A DNA stretch of 64,000 nucleotides from Actinomadura coerulea (GTDB lineage: Bacteria; Actinomycetota; Actinomycetes; Streptosporangiales; Streptosporangiaceae), in contig NZ_JACHMQ010000001.1 in the NCBI RefSeq assembly GCF_014208105.1, forward strand, positions 496,001 through 560,000, read 5' to 3'. A program made the translations under genes and the position numbers. Of the stretch, positions 1 through 6,959 are shown in pieces (the stretch's first letter is position 1; each line of letters begins with the position of its first letter). The notes under the pieces were generated by a model that made no database searches, was not told the origin of the DNA, and was given only the letters and a program-made list of their open reading frames with translations.

Positions 1-736
1 CGCCGACGCCGAGGTAGCGGCGCCTGACCTCGTCGCTCGCCGCCAGCTCCGCCGACGGTCCGCGCAGCGTCACCGCGCCGACCTCCAGCACGTGCGCGGA
101 CGACGACAGCTCCAGCGCCAGCGCCGCGTTCTGCTCGATCAGCAGGATCGCCGTGCCCTGAAGGTTGATCTCCCGGACGGTCTCGGCGATGCGCTCGGCC
201 ATCATCGGCGCGAGTCCGAGCGTCGGCTCGTCCAGCAGCAGCACGGCCGGGCACGCCATGAGCGCCCGCCCGATCGCGAGCATCTGCTGCTCGCCGCCCG
301 ACAGCAGCCCCGCGCGCTGGCGCGCCCGCTCCGCCAGCAGCGGGAACAGCGCGAGCACCCGCCCGCGGGCCTTCGCGGCGTCGGACCTGCTCGGCGCGCC
401 GAGCGCGCCCGCCCGCAGGTTCTCCTCGACGCTGAGCCGGCCGAACACCCGGCGGCCCTCCGGGACCTGCACGACCCCGGCCGCCACGACGGTGGCCGGG
501 TGCAGGCCCACGAGGGACCGCTCGCCGAGCCTCACCGTGCCCGCGTCCACCGCGCCGCGGTGGAACGGCAGCGTGCCCGAGATCGCGCGGAGCAGGGTCG
601 TCTTGCCGGCCCCGTTCGCGCCGAGGACGGCCGTGACCGATCCCGCCGGGACGTCCAGCGAGACCTCGCGCAGGGCCCGCACCGCCCGCCCGTAGCTCAC
701 CGACAGCCCGCGGACCGCGAGGGTCCCGTTCGCCAT
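1..736 (-). CDS. livF: Branched-chain amino-acid ABC transporter ATP-binding protein LivF (C-terminus cut by window edge)
   Basis: Cytoplasmic ATPase that drives a branched-chain amino-acid-type importer together with LivG, LivH, LivM and LivK. The reading frame runs from the ATG at 736 off the left edge, giving about 245 codons, so nearly the whole protein is present (family about 235-250 residues). Walker A GANGAGKTT lies at residues 39-47, followed by the LSGGEQQ signature and Walker B LLLDEPTLGL. The order and spacing of these, and the short C-terminus ending in RRRYLGVG, are typical of LivF rather than LivG. The partner genes should lie outside the window to the left. No partner is visible here, so the true substrate (leucine, urea, short amides) is not resolved. 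Confidence 0.9.
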   Translation of the reverse strand, partial: MANGTLAVRGLSVSYGRAVRALREVSLDVPAGSVTAVLGANGAGKTTLLRAISGTLPFHRGAVDAGTVRLGERSLVGLHPATVVAAGVVQVPEGRRVFGRLSVEENLRAGALGAPSRSDAAKARGRVLALFPLLAERARQRAGLLSGGEQQMLAIGRALMACPAVLLLDEPTLGLAPMMAERIAETVREINLQGTAILLIEQNAALALELSSSAHVLEVGAVTLRGPSAELAASDEVRRRYLGVG

Positions 737-845
737 GCGCCCCTCCAGAAGTTCGTGTGACCGGCACCCCAGCACGGGGCCCCGACCTGCGTCCACGGGC
801 CGCGGGCAAGACGGGGCGGGCGTCCAATCGAACGTCGTTCGGGTT

Positions 846-1343
846 GTGCGGGGAGCACAGTGCGGGCCGATTCGGGCGGGTGTTCGTCCCTTCCGGGGCC
901 CGCGCGCGTATGACCCGTCCTCAGCGCCGGTGTGCGGGGGCGAGCGGTTCGAACCCGACAACGCGGCCTACTGCCCGTCCGGCGACTTCGTCACCCGGGA
1001 CGCCCACCTGATGCGGTCGGGCTACGCGCGCGGCGACGCGTGGGTCTACCTGGTGATCTCCCACGAGTGGGGCCACGCGGTACAGAACAGGCTCCGGCGC
1101 GGCCTGGTGTCGCCCGCCGCGGAGCTGCGGGCCGACTGCCTCGCGGGCGCCGCCCTCTACGGCTCGTCCGACGACGGCACGCTGCGCTTCGAGGACGGCG
1201 ACGAGCAGGAGCTGGTGGACGCCTTCGAGGTCATCGGCGACCGGGCGCCCTGGACCAGGCCAGGCGACCACGGCTCGGCCGTCCAGCGCCTGCGCACCTT
1301 CTCGCGCGGCGGCGAGAAGGGCGCGCGGGCCTGCTTCACCTGA
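846..1343 (+). pseudogene. Probable 5'-truncated neutral zinc metallopeptidase
   Basis: The C-terminal half of a YpfJ-like neutral zinc metallopeptidase is clear: a VCGGERF segment, an AAYCPSGDF segment, the zinc motif HEWGH, and a downstream ELRADCLAG that supplies the usual third ligand Glu. Full-length relatives carry a signal or lipoprotein segment and some 80-150 further residues before the CGG segment. Here the in-frame sequence upstream is low-complexity and runs into the livF start at 736, with no signal peptide or convincing ribosome site. The GTG at 846 is only the most upstream plausible start close to the homologous part; an ATG at 735 is also in frame. I read it as a truncated remnant, but a short functional protein cannot be excluded. 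Its last 8 bases overlap the convergent gene that follows. Confidence 0.6.
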
Positions 1344-1626
1344 GGCGGCGCTCCACCGACTCGACCTTGGCGTCGAGGGCGCCGGTCACGCCGGGCCGGA
1401 TGTCGGCCTTGACGACGAGGCTCACCCGCGGCGCCCGCGCCGCGACCGCGTCGGTGGCGGCCTTCACCACGGCCATCACCTCGTCCCACTCGCCCTCGAT
1501 CGTGGTGAACATGGCGTCGGTCCGGTTGGGCAGGCCGCTCGCCCGCACCACCCGGACCGCCTCGGCGACGAGCTCGCCGACCTCCTCGCCCGCGCCGAGC
1601 GGGGTGACCGAGAACGCGACGAGCAT
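1336..1626 (-). CDS. MTH1187/YkoF-like thiamine-binding protein
   Basis: A 96-residue protein of the MTH1187 (DUF77) family, small ferredoxin-like-fold proteins that bind thiamine or thiamine-like ligands and form tetramers. Family hallmarks are the N-terminal [11 protein letters not shown] strand, [24 protein letters not shown] in two pieces (residues about 39-60), and the C-terminal [13 protein letters not shown] strand. Length equals that of the family. The ATG at 1626 is preceded by a GGAGG-like stretch on the minus strand. It is convergent with, and overlaps by 8 bp, the truncated metallopeptidase. No thiamine biosynthetic gene or TPP riboswitch is adjacent, so the physiological ligand is only inferred from the family. 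Confidence 0.85.
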   Translation of the reverse strand: MLVAFSVTPLGAGEEVGELVAEAVRVVRASGLPNRTDAMFTTIEGEWDEVMAVVKAATDAVAARAPRVSLVVKADIRPGVTGALDAKVESVERRLR

Positions 1627-1641
1627 CGCGCACCTCCGAAA

Positions 1642-2034
1642 CTAGGGTTGGACGACCTGCCGTACCACGATCTCATCCAGCCGCCGCTCGACGACCACCC
1701 CCACCGGCCAGTCGCGCACGAGGCAGCGCAGCAGGGCCGCCTCGTGCTCGGCGAAGGAGGGGTCGCAGCCCTGCTGTTCGAGGCTGGAGCGGATGGCCAG
1801 GACGTAGTCGGCGTCGGTGAAGCCCGGGATCTCGCGGACCATCGCGGTGGTCGTGGCGCGATGGGAGTTGAGCCCGGCGAAGGAGCGGCCGCACCCGCAG
1901 CCGCCGTCGGGGTCGTCGCGGTCGCGGGCGCACACCGTCCCGATGTGGACCAGCTCGCCCTCGACGCACCAGTCGAAGTCGTTGCCGCGGAATCCCTGGC
2001 TGGAGTTGGTGGCGGTGAGAAGTTTCAAGGCCAT
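1642..2034 (-). CDS. Conserved actinobacterial protein of unknown function (DUF7715-like)
   Basis: A 130-residue cytoplasmic protein starting at the ATG at 2034. Recognisable conserved blocks are an N-terminal KLLTATNSSQG strand, a CVEGELV segment, the cluster DPDGGCGCGR that looks like a small metal or structural cysteine knot, GLNSHRATTTA, and a C-terminal DWPVGVVVERRLDEIVV strand. I know this pattern from actinobacterial genomes, where it carries a DUF name (from memory DUF7715). No function is established that I know of. It lies 16 bp upstream of the thiamine-binding gene on the same strand and is divergent from the crotonase gene, so the 63 bp between 2034 and 2098 must hold both promoters. 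Confidence 0.75.
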   Translation of the reverse strand: MALKLLTATNSSQGFRGNDFDWCVEGELVHIGTVCARDRDDPDGGCGCGRSFAGLNSHRATTTAMVREIPGFTDADYVLAIRSSLEQQGCDPSFAEHEAALLRCLVRDWPVGVVVERRLDEIVVRQVVQP

Positions 2035-2097
2035 GCCCCCCTCGGCTCGTGGACGCCGGACCACCGTACGACGAGGGTCTGACGTAACGTCGGGAAC

Positions 2098-2871
2098 ATG
2101 AGCGAAGACGACGACGTCCTCCTTCACCGCGACGGCCCCTTCACCACGATCACGATGAACCGGCCGCGCCGCCGCAACGCGCTCTCCCGCGACTTCCTCC
2201 TCCGGCTCACGGGGGCGTTCCGGGAGGCCGGGGGGACCGACGCCCTCGGCGTGGTCCTCGCCGCGAACGGCCCGGTCTTCTCCGCCGGCCACGACTTCGC
2301 CGACATGGCAGGCGGGTCCCACGCCGACGTCCGCGACCTGCTGCGGGTCTGCACGGACCTGGTGCGGACGATCCAGTCCGTCCCGCAGGTGGTGGTGGCC
2401 CGCGTCCACGGCCTCGCGACGGCCGCCGGCTGCCAGCTCGTGGCGAGCTGCGACCTCGCCGTCGCCGCGCGGAGCGCGGGCTTCGCCGCGCCCGGCGGCA
2501 AGGGCGGCTGGTTCTGCCACACGCCCCTGGTGGCGATCTCCCGCAACGTCGGCCGCAAGCGCGCCGCCGAGATGGCCCTGACCGGCGAGGTCGTCGACGC
2601 GGCCACGGCCGCGGAGTGGGGGCTGGTCAACTACGCGGTCCCCGACGACGAGCTCGACAAGGCCGTCGACGACCTCCTGCGGCGCGCCACCCAGGGCAGC
2701 CCGCGCAGCAAGGCGCTCGGCAAGCAGGCGATGTACGCCCAGTTCGACCGCCCCGAGCAGGACGCCTACGCCTACGCGATCGAGGTGATGGCCGCGTCCA
2801 GCCAGACCCCGGAGGCGCAGGAGGGGATGACGGCGTTCCTGGAGAAGCGCCGCCCGGAGTGGCCCGCGTAG
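2098..2871 (+). CDS. Crotonase-superfamily protein, ECHDC3-like
   Basis: A 257-residue enoyl-CoA hydratase/isomerase-fold protein. The CoA/oxyanion segment FSAGHDF and the GLATAAGCQLVASCDL core are clear, and the C-terminal AEWGLVNYAVPDDEL is standard for the fold. The two glutamates that catalyse water addition in true enoyl-CoA hydratases are absent: the first position is Gln in GCQLV and the second falls in APGGKGGWF, where hydratases have Pro-Glu. This matches the ECHDC3 branch, whose activity is not settled. I therefore name the fold and branch, not a hydratase reaction. The start ATG at 2098 leaves a short leader from the divergent gene. A hairpin at 2872-2887 directly after the stop is a likely terminator. 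Confidence 0.8.
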   Translation: MSEDDDVLLHRDGPFTTITMNRPRRRNALSRDFLLRLTGAFREAGGTDALGVVLAANGPVFSAGHDFADMAGGSHADVRDLLRVCTDLVRTIQSVPQVVVARVHGLATAAGCQLVASCDLAVAARSAGFAAPGGKGGWFCHTPLVAISRNVGRKRAAEMALTGEVVDAATAAEWGLVNYAVPDDELDKAVDDLLRRATQGSPRSKALGKQAMYAQFDRPEQDAYAYAIEVMAASSQTPEAQEGMTAFLEKRRPEWPA

Positions 2872-2887
2872 GGCCCCCCGAGGGGCC
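2872..2887. terminator. Hairpin between crotonase gene and tRNA-Met
   Basis: GGCCCC at 2872-2877 pairs with GGGGCC at 2882-2887 around a 4-base loop, starting at the base after the crotonase stop. A second hairpin (GCTCC / GGAGC, 2893-2908) follows. Both sit between two convergent transcripts, so they can serve either direction. There is no T tract, as is common in actinobacteria. Confidence 0.5.
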
Positions 2888-2920
2888 GGCCCCGCTCCCG
2901 AAGCGGAGCACCGCCGTGCG

Positions 2921-2994
2921 TAGGGCGGGCGGGACTCGAACCCGCGACCGGGAGATTATGAGTCTCCTGCTCTGACCAGCTGAGCTACCGCCCC
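2921..2994 (-). tRNA. tRNA-Met (CAT anticodon)
   Basis: On the minus strand the cloverleaf reads from 2994 to 2921. The acceptor stem is GGGGCGG with CCGCCCT (first pair G-U), the D arm GCTC/GAGC, the anticodon stem GGAGA/TCTCC around the loop CTCATAA, the variable loop CGGTC, the T arm GCGGG/CCCGC with loop TTCGAGT, and the discriminator A. The 3' CCA is not encoded. The CAT anticodon fits elongator Met. It lacks the three G-C pairs at the base of the anticodon stem that mark initiator tRNA. A lysidine-modified tRNA-Ile2 also has a CAT gene sequence and cannot be formally excluded by eye. Confidence 0.93.
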
Positions 2995-3169
2995 AGGCGT
3001 GTCCCCGGACCGGCCGGGGCGTCGCCGGGTGCAATCTTAGCGGCGGGCGTTTCGCGAGGGCCACCGCGAAAGCCGAAGTCCTGGAACCGCGATGTCCTAC
3101 CTGAGGGGGTGGGATGTCATACCTCCTACCGAGTGACGGGTGCCGGTACCCGTCGGTAGGGTCCCGCGT

Positions 3170-3853
3170 ATGCCCAGACGCATCCTCGCTCTCGTGCCCG
3201 TCCTGCTCGCGCTGGTCTTCACCGGCGCCTGTGACGGCGGGTCCGGCGGGCCCGCGAAGAAGGCCGACTTCGACGCCGCGCAGACCCTCCGGCAGGCCGC
3301 GCAGGCCATGGGGAGCCTCAAGAGCGTCGCGTTCACCCTGGAGTCAGACGGCAAGACCCCGGTCATGGTGAAGGGCGGCGACATGAAGCTGCTCCGCGGT
3401 GGCGACGCGGAGGGGACGCTGGCGGTGGAGCAGCAGGGCCAGAAGGTCGAGATGAAGGTCGTCGCGGTCGGCGACAGCATCTACCTGGACGCCGGGACGG
3501 GCGGGTGGCGCAAGCTGCCGAAGGGCCTGGCGGCGAGCGTGTACGACCCGTCGGCGGTGCTGGACCCGCAGCGGGGGATCGCGAAGCTGCTGACGTCGGC
3601 GCGGGAGCCGTCGCCCGAGGCCGTGGAGAAGGTGGACGGCAAGGAGGCCTACCGGGTGGCGGCGAAGCTGCCCAAGGAGGAGGTCGCGGGCCTGATCCCC
3701 GGCATCGGCGAGGACATGGACGGCCAGGTCTGGGTGGGCAAGGCCGACCACCGGCTGCTGAAGGTCCGGGGGGCGTTCCCCAAGGACCAGGGGTCGGTGA
3801 CGATCCGGTTCACCGAGTTCGACGCCCCGTACAAGATCAGCGCGCCGCGGTGA
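3170..3853 (+). CDS. LppX/LprAFG-family lipoprotein
   Basis: A 227-residue exported lipoprotein. From the ATG at 3170 there is a basic n-region, a hydrophobic core and a lipobox VFTGAC, so the mature protein is anchored through Cys at about residue 20. The mature part, with the segments [47 protein letters not shown] and [14 protein letters not shown], matches the LppX/LprG fold. These proteins hold acyl lipids in a hydrophobic cavity and pass them across the envelope. In Mycobacterium, lprG is paired with an MFS exporter (Rv1410/P55). Here the next gene is also an MFS exporter and its GTG overlaps this stop by 4 bp. The pairing argues for a joint lipid-export role by analogy. Confidence 0.88.
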   Translation: MPRRILALVPVLLALVFTGACDGGSGGPAKKADFDAAQTLRQAAQAMGSLKSVAFTLESDGKTPVMVKGGDMKLLRGGDAEGTLAVEQQGQKVEMKVVAVGDSIYLDAGTGGWRKLPKGLAASVYDPSAVLDPQRGIAKLLTSAREPSPEAVEKVDGKEAYRVAAKLPKEEVAGLIPGIGEDMDGQVWVGKADHRLLKVRGAFPKDQGSVTIRFTEFDAPYKISAPR

Positions 3854-5556
3854 GCGGGCGTCGCCGGGTCGCGATCGGCGCCGGCGGTGCGGTGGTGCTG
3901 CTGGCCGCGCTCGACGCCTACGTCGTGACGACGATCCTGGTGCCGGTGGTCAAGGACCTCGGGATCCCGGTGAACCGGCTGGAGCGGGTGACGCCCGTCC
4001 TGACGGGGTTCCTGCTGGGGTACGTGGCGGCGATGCCGCTGCTCGGGCAGTTGTCGGACCGGTTCGGGCGGCGGCCGGTGCTGCAGGCGTGCCTGGTGTT
4101 CTTCGCGGCCGGATCGGTGGTGACGGCCCTGGCGCACGGCGTTCCGGTGCTGACGGGAGGACGCGTCGTGCAGGGCGTCGCGGGCGGCGCGCTGCTGCCG
4201 GTGACGATGGCGCTGGCCGGCGACCTCTGGGAGGAGCGGCAGCGTCCGGTCGTGCTCGGCGCCGTGGGGGCGGCGCAGGAGCTGGGAAGCGTGCTCGGCC
4301 CGCTGTACGGGGCGGGGATCGCGGCGGCGCTCGACTGGCGGGCGATCTTCTGGATCAACCTGCCGCTGGTGGCGGTCGCGATGGTCGCCGTGCAGGTCGC
4401 GGTGCCGGGCGGGCGGGGGTCCGGCCCAGAGATGAGCGAAGCGAACCGGGGGGTGCGGGGGGTCGTCCCCCCACGGGAAGCAGAGACGAGCGAAGCGAAC
4501 CGGGGGGTCGTCCCCCCACGGGAAGCGCGGCCCGGGGTGGACGTCGTGGGCGGTCTGCTGCTGGCTCTCGGGCTCGGCCTGCTGGTCGCCGCCGTCTACA
4601 ACCCCGAGCCGCAGGAGTCCGCCCTGCCCCCGTGGGGACCGGCGACGCTGGGCGCGGGCGCCGTCGTCCTGGCGGTGTTCGTGCTGTGGGAGATCAGGTC
4701 CAGGACGCGGCTGCTCGACCTGTCGGGCGTGCGGCGGGGACCGCTGCTGGCGACGCTCGGCGTGAGCCTGCTGTCGGGCGCGGCGCTGATGGTGACGCTC
4801 GTGGACGTCGTGCTCGTCGCGCAGACCGTCCTGCACAAGGACGCGACGGACGGCGCGCTGTTGCTGACGCGGTTCCTCGTGGCGCTGCCCGTCGCGGCGG
4901 TGGCGGGCGGCCTGGTCGCGCGGCGGGTGGGGGAGCGGTGGCCGATGGCCGTGGGGATGGCGGTCTCCGCCGGCGGCTACCTGCTGATCGCCGGCTGGCC
5001 CGCCGACCTGGCGGGCGCGTCGTACGGCCCGCTGCCGAGGATGGACGTCGACCTCGTCGTGACGGGGCTCGGCCTCGGCCTGGTGATCGCGCCGGTCTCG
5101 TCGGCGGTGCTGGCGTTCGTCCCGGCCGCGCGGCACGGCGTCGCGTCCGCGGCCGTGGTCGTCGCGCGGATGATGGGGATGCTGCTCGGGATCTCCGCGC
5201 TCACCGCGTGGGGCTTCCACCGGTTCCACGCCCTCACGGCCGACCTGAGGCCGCCGCTGCCGTTCCTGATGTCCAAGGGCGAGTTCGCGGCGCAGATGAA
5301 GATCTACAACGCGGCCCTCCAGGACGCGCTGCGGACCGAATACCGGGAGATCTTCTGGATCACCGCCGGGATGTGCCTGCTCGGCGCGCTGCTCGCCCTG
5401 GCCGCCGGGGCACGGCGGGACGCGCGTCCGGCGGTCCCGGCCGACGACCGGATCAGGTCTTCGGCCCCGCATATCGGCCCGGAAAGTGGAGATGATTCGG
5501 CCACCGGTGATGTGCCGATCAGCGAGCGCGGGAATATCCTGGGAGAAGATGGCTAA
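3850..5556 (+). CDS. MFS exporter (P55-like, DHA2/14-TM type) with repeat-derived loop insertion
   Basis: A 568-residue multipass permease. The GTG at 3850 overlaps the lipoprotein stop (GTGA). MFS signatures are the motif A loop [12 protein letters not shown] near residue 60 and the motif C-like [10 protein letters not shown] near residue 140. Gene order (LprG-like lipoprotein then MFS) is that of the mycobacterial lprG-Rv1410 pair, which exports triacylglycerides and affects drug tolerance; I infer a similar role. A stretch of about 35 residues between TM6 and TM7 is encoded by two tandem copies of a G/C-rich repeat (4432-4526) and reads SEANRG...VVPPREA twice. It is hydrophilic and sits in the central cytoplasmic loop, so it need not disrupt transport. 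The C-terminal tail after the last helix is polar and about 45 residues long. Confidence 0.85.
   Translation: MSGRRRVAIGAGGAVVLLAALDAYVVTTILVPVVKDLGIPVNRLERVTPVLTGFLLGYVAAMPLLGQLSDRFGRRPVLQACLVFFAAGSVVTALAHGVPVLTGGRVVQGVAGGALLPVTMALAGDLWEERQRPVVLGAVGAAQELGSVLGPLYGAGIAAALDWRAIFWINLPLVAVAMVAVQVAVPGGRGSGPEMSEANRGVRGVVPPREAETSEANRGVVPPREARPGVDVVGGLLLALGLGLLVAAVYNPEPQESALPPWGPATLGAGAVVLAVFVLWEIRSRTRLLDLSGVRRGPLLATLGVSLLSGAALMVTLVDVVLVAQTVLHKDATDGALLLTRFLVALPVAAVAGGLVARRVGERWPMAVGMAVSAGGYLLIAGWPADLAGASYGPLPRMDVDLVVTGLGLGLVIAPVSSAVLAFVPAARHGVASAAVVVARMMGMLLGISALTAWGFHRFHALTADLRPPLPFLMSKGEFAAQMKIYNAALQDALRTEYREIFWITAGMCLLGALLALAAGARRDARPAVPADDRIRSSAPHIGPESGDDSATGDVPISERGNILGEDG
4432..4526 (+). repeat. 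Two tandem copies of a 54-bp-type palindromic repeat inside the MFS gene
   Basis: Copy A starts at 4432 and copy B at 4486. Both share GAGCGAAGCGAACCGGGGGG followed by TCGTCCCCCCACGGGAAGC. Copy A carries a further TGCGGGGGG (9 bp) between the two halves, so both lengths keep the frame. GGGGGG-TCGT-CCCCCC forms a hairpin in each. The same unit, on the minus strand, sits at the start of the J-domain gene at 12255-12308 and is read in a different frame there. Confidence 0.85.
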
Positions 5557-5599
5557 AGGCCTCTTGCCGGGAGGGCACACCCCGGGGAGGTGAACGGAG

Positions 5600-6211
5600 A
5601 TGCGCAGGTCCGGCATCGGCCGAGGAGGCACGCCGCTCACCAGGCTGCGCCGGCGTCTCGGCCTGGAGCGCAGCGAGTTGCGCCGCCCGGTGGACCGCGT
5701 CCAGCGGCTGGTCGCCCTCGGCCTCCTGCTGCTGTTGCTCGGCGCCGCCCCGCCGCTCGCCGCTTGGACCGCGTCCCTGTCCTACTCCGCGGGGACGCGC
5801 GCGGAGAACGCGGAGCGGGCCGGTCGCCACCGGGTCGTCGCCACCGTCACCTCGACCGGTGGCCTCGGCTCCTCCGGCGACCGCTACATCCACGAGACCG
5901 TCCAGGCCAGCTGGCCCGGTGCGGACGGCAGGCTCCACGCCGGGTCGCTGCCCGCCTGGAAGGACGCCAGGGTCGGCGGGCGCCGGACGATCTGGGTGGA
6001 CCGGCGGGGCGAGCCGACCGTCCGGCCCCGCCCGCACAGCCGCACCGTCACCGACGCGGCGTACGCGGCCGGCGCCACCGTGCTCGGCTGCGCGCTGCCC
6101 GTCCTGATCGCCTACGCCCTCGTGCGGCGCCGCTGCGACCGGCACCGCGACGAGCTGTGGGAGGCGGGCTGGGCGCGCCTGGACGCCGCCGGCCACAACC
6201 CGCGCTCCTGA
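5600..6211 (+). CDS. Rv1733c-family two-TM membrane protein
   Basis: A 203-residue protein with an Arg-rich cytoplasmic N-terminus and a helix at about residues 36-58 (LVALGLLLLLLGAAPPLAAW). A roughly 90-residue extracytoplasmic domain follows, then a second helix at about residues 152-173 and a short basic tail. This architecture and the motifs SYSAGTRAE, VVATVTS and TIWVDRRGEPT match Mycobacterium Rv1733c and its many actinobacterial paralogues. These are latency- or stress-associated membrane proteins of unknown molecular role. The ATG at 5600 has a good upstream AGGTGAACGGAG ribosome site. It is 43 bp from the MFS stop and probably co-transcribed. Confidence 0.8.
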   Translation: MRRSGIGRGGTPLTRLRRRLGLERSELRRPVDRVQRLVALGLLLLLLGAAPPLAAWTASLSYSAGTRAENAERAGRHRVVATVTSTGGLGSSGDRYIHETVQASWPGADGRLHAGSLPAWKDARVGGRRTIWVDRRGEPTVRPRPHSRTVTDAAYAAGATVLGCALPVLIAYALVRRRCDRHRDELWEAGWARLDAAGHNPRS

Positions 6212-6230
6212 CGCCGGGGTCCGGCGGCGC

Positions 6231-6947
6231 CTACGGCAGGAGGAGGGCGCGGGCCGTCTGGACGAGGACCGCGTTGTCGGCGGCGGGAGAGCCGTCGGGC
6301 AGTTCGAGGGTGTCCTCCAGCCCGATGCGGACGTCGAGGTTCAGCCTGACCGCGAGCCTCAGCACCGGCCACGCGCCGCCGTCCTCGCCGTGCAGCAGGA
6401 TCGGCCGCGACAGGCGCGTGCCGAGGTCGCGCAGCAGCGCCTTGGCGGTGTCGGTCGCGGTCTCCGCGTCGGTGTCGGTGACCTCCGCGAGGATCCGCAG
6501 CACGTGGTGGGCGTGCGGCCAGCGGAGGAACCGCGCCGCCGCGTCGGTGCCGGAGAAGATCCCCGCCTCGATGGCGACGCCGCGTTCGAACAGCGCCTCG
6601 GCGACCAGCTCGGCGCCCTCCTCGTGGAAGTTCACCGAGGCGTGGTCGGGCAGGACGGTCCAGGAGCGCACCAGCGCGGCGCGCTCGACCGGGTCGGGCG
6701 CGGCCCAGGCGCCGGTGGTCACCCCGACGGGGATCGACGGGGTCGCGGCGCGGACGGCGGCGAGGGTCTCGGCGACCCGGGGCGCCTCCAGGGTGTCGGC
6801 GCCCGCGTCGTCCTTGGGATGCAGGTGGACGTCCCGCGCCCCGACGTCGGCCGCGGCGCGGACCGCGGCTGCGATCTCCTCCGGGGACGTCGGAACGCCC
6901 TCGGTCCGGCTTCCGTTCGGGCAGACCTGGAGCATGGACCCGATCAT
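6231..6947 (-). CDS. BKACE-family beta-keto acid cleavage enzyme
   Basis: A TIM-barrel enzyme of the BKACE (DUF849) family, which condenses acetyl-CoA with a beta-keto acid and splits it to a CoA ester plus acetoacetate. 3-keto-5-aminohexanoate cleavage enzyme is the founder. Seen here are the metal-binding HLHP motif (residues about 41-44), GVTTGAW, SVNFHEEGA, and the C-terminal RIGLEDTLELPDG that carries the third ligand Glu. At 238 residues it is shorter than the usual 270-300. The family normally begins MxQxCxNG, so the ATG at 6935 may be the real start rather than 6947. It is 12 bp downstream of the secreted hydrolase gene on the same strand. The side chain it accepts cannot be told from sequence. 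Confidence 0.85.
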   Translation of the reverse strand: MIGSMLQVCPNGSRTEGVPTSPEEIAAAVRAAADVGARDVHLHPKDDAGADTLEAPRVAETLAAVRAATPSIPVGVTTGAWAAPDPVERAALVRSWTVLPDHASVNFHEEGAELVAEALFERGVAIEAGIFSGTDAAARFLRWPHAHHVLRILAEVTDTDAETATDTAKALLRDLGTRLSRPILLHGEDGGAWPVLRLAVRLNLDVRIGLEDTLELPDGSPAADNAVLVQTARALLLP

Positions 6948-6959
6948 CTCAGGTCGGGA

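Noticed and set aside
846..1343. An intact secreted zinc metallopeptidase
   Set aside because: No signal peptide or N-terminal half could be found in any frame between livF and the conserved part.
2921..2994. Initiator tRNA or tRNA-Ile2 for the CAT anticodon tRNA
   Set aside because: The anticodon stem GGAGA/TCTCC lacks the three consecutive G-C pairs of initiators. Ile2 cannot be excluded without a lysidine-synthetase recognition analysis, but Met is the simpler call.
3649..5640. A 663-codon minus-strand frame over the MFS exporter gene
   Set aside because: Composition is His/Arg/Gln-rich without any motif; the plus strand has MFS signatures and a stop/start overlap with the lipoprotein gene.
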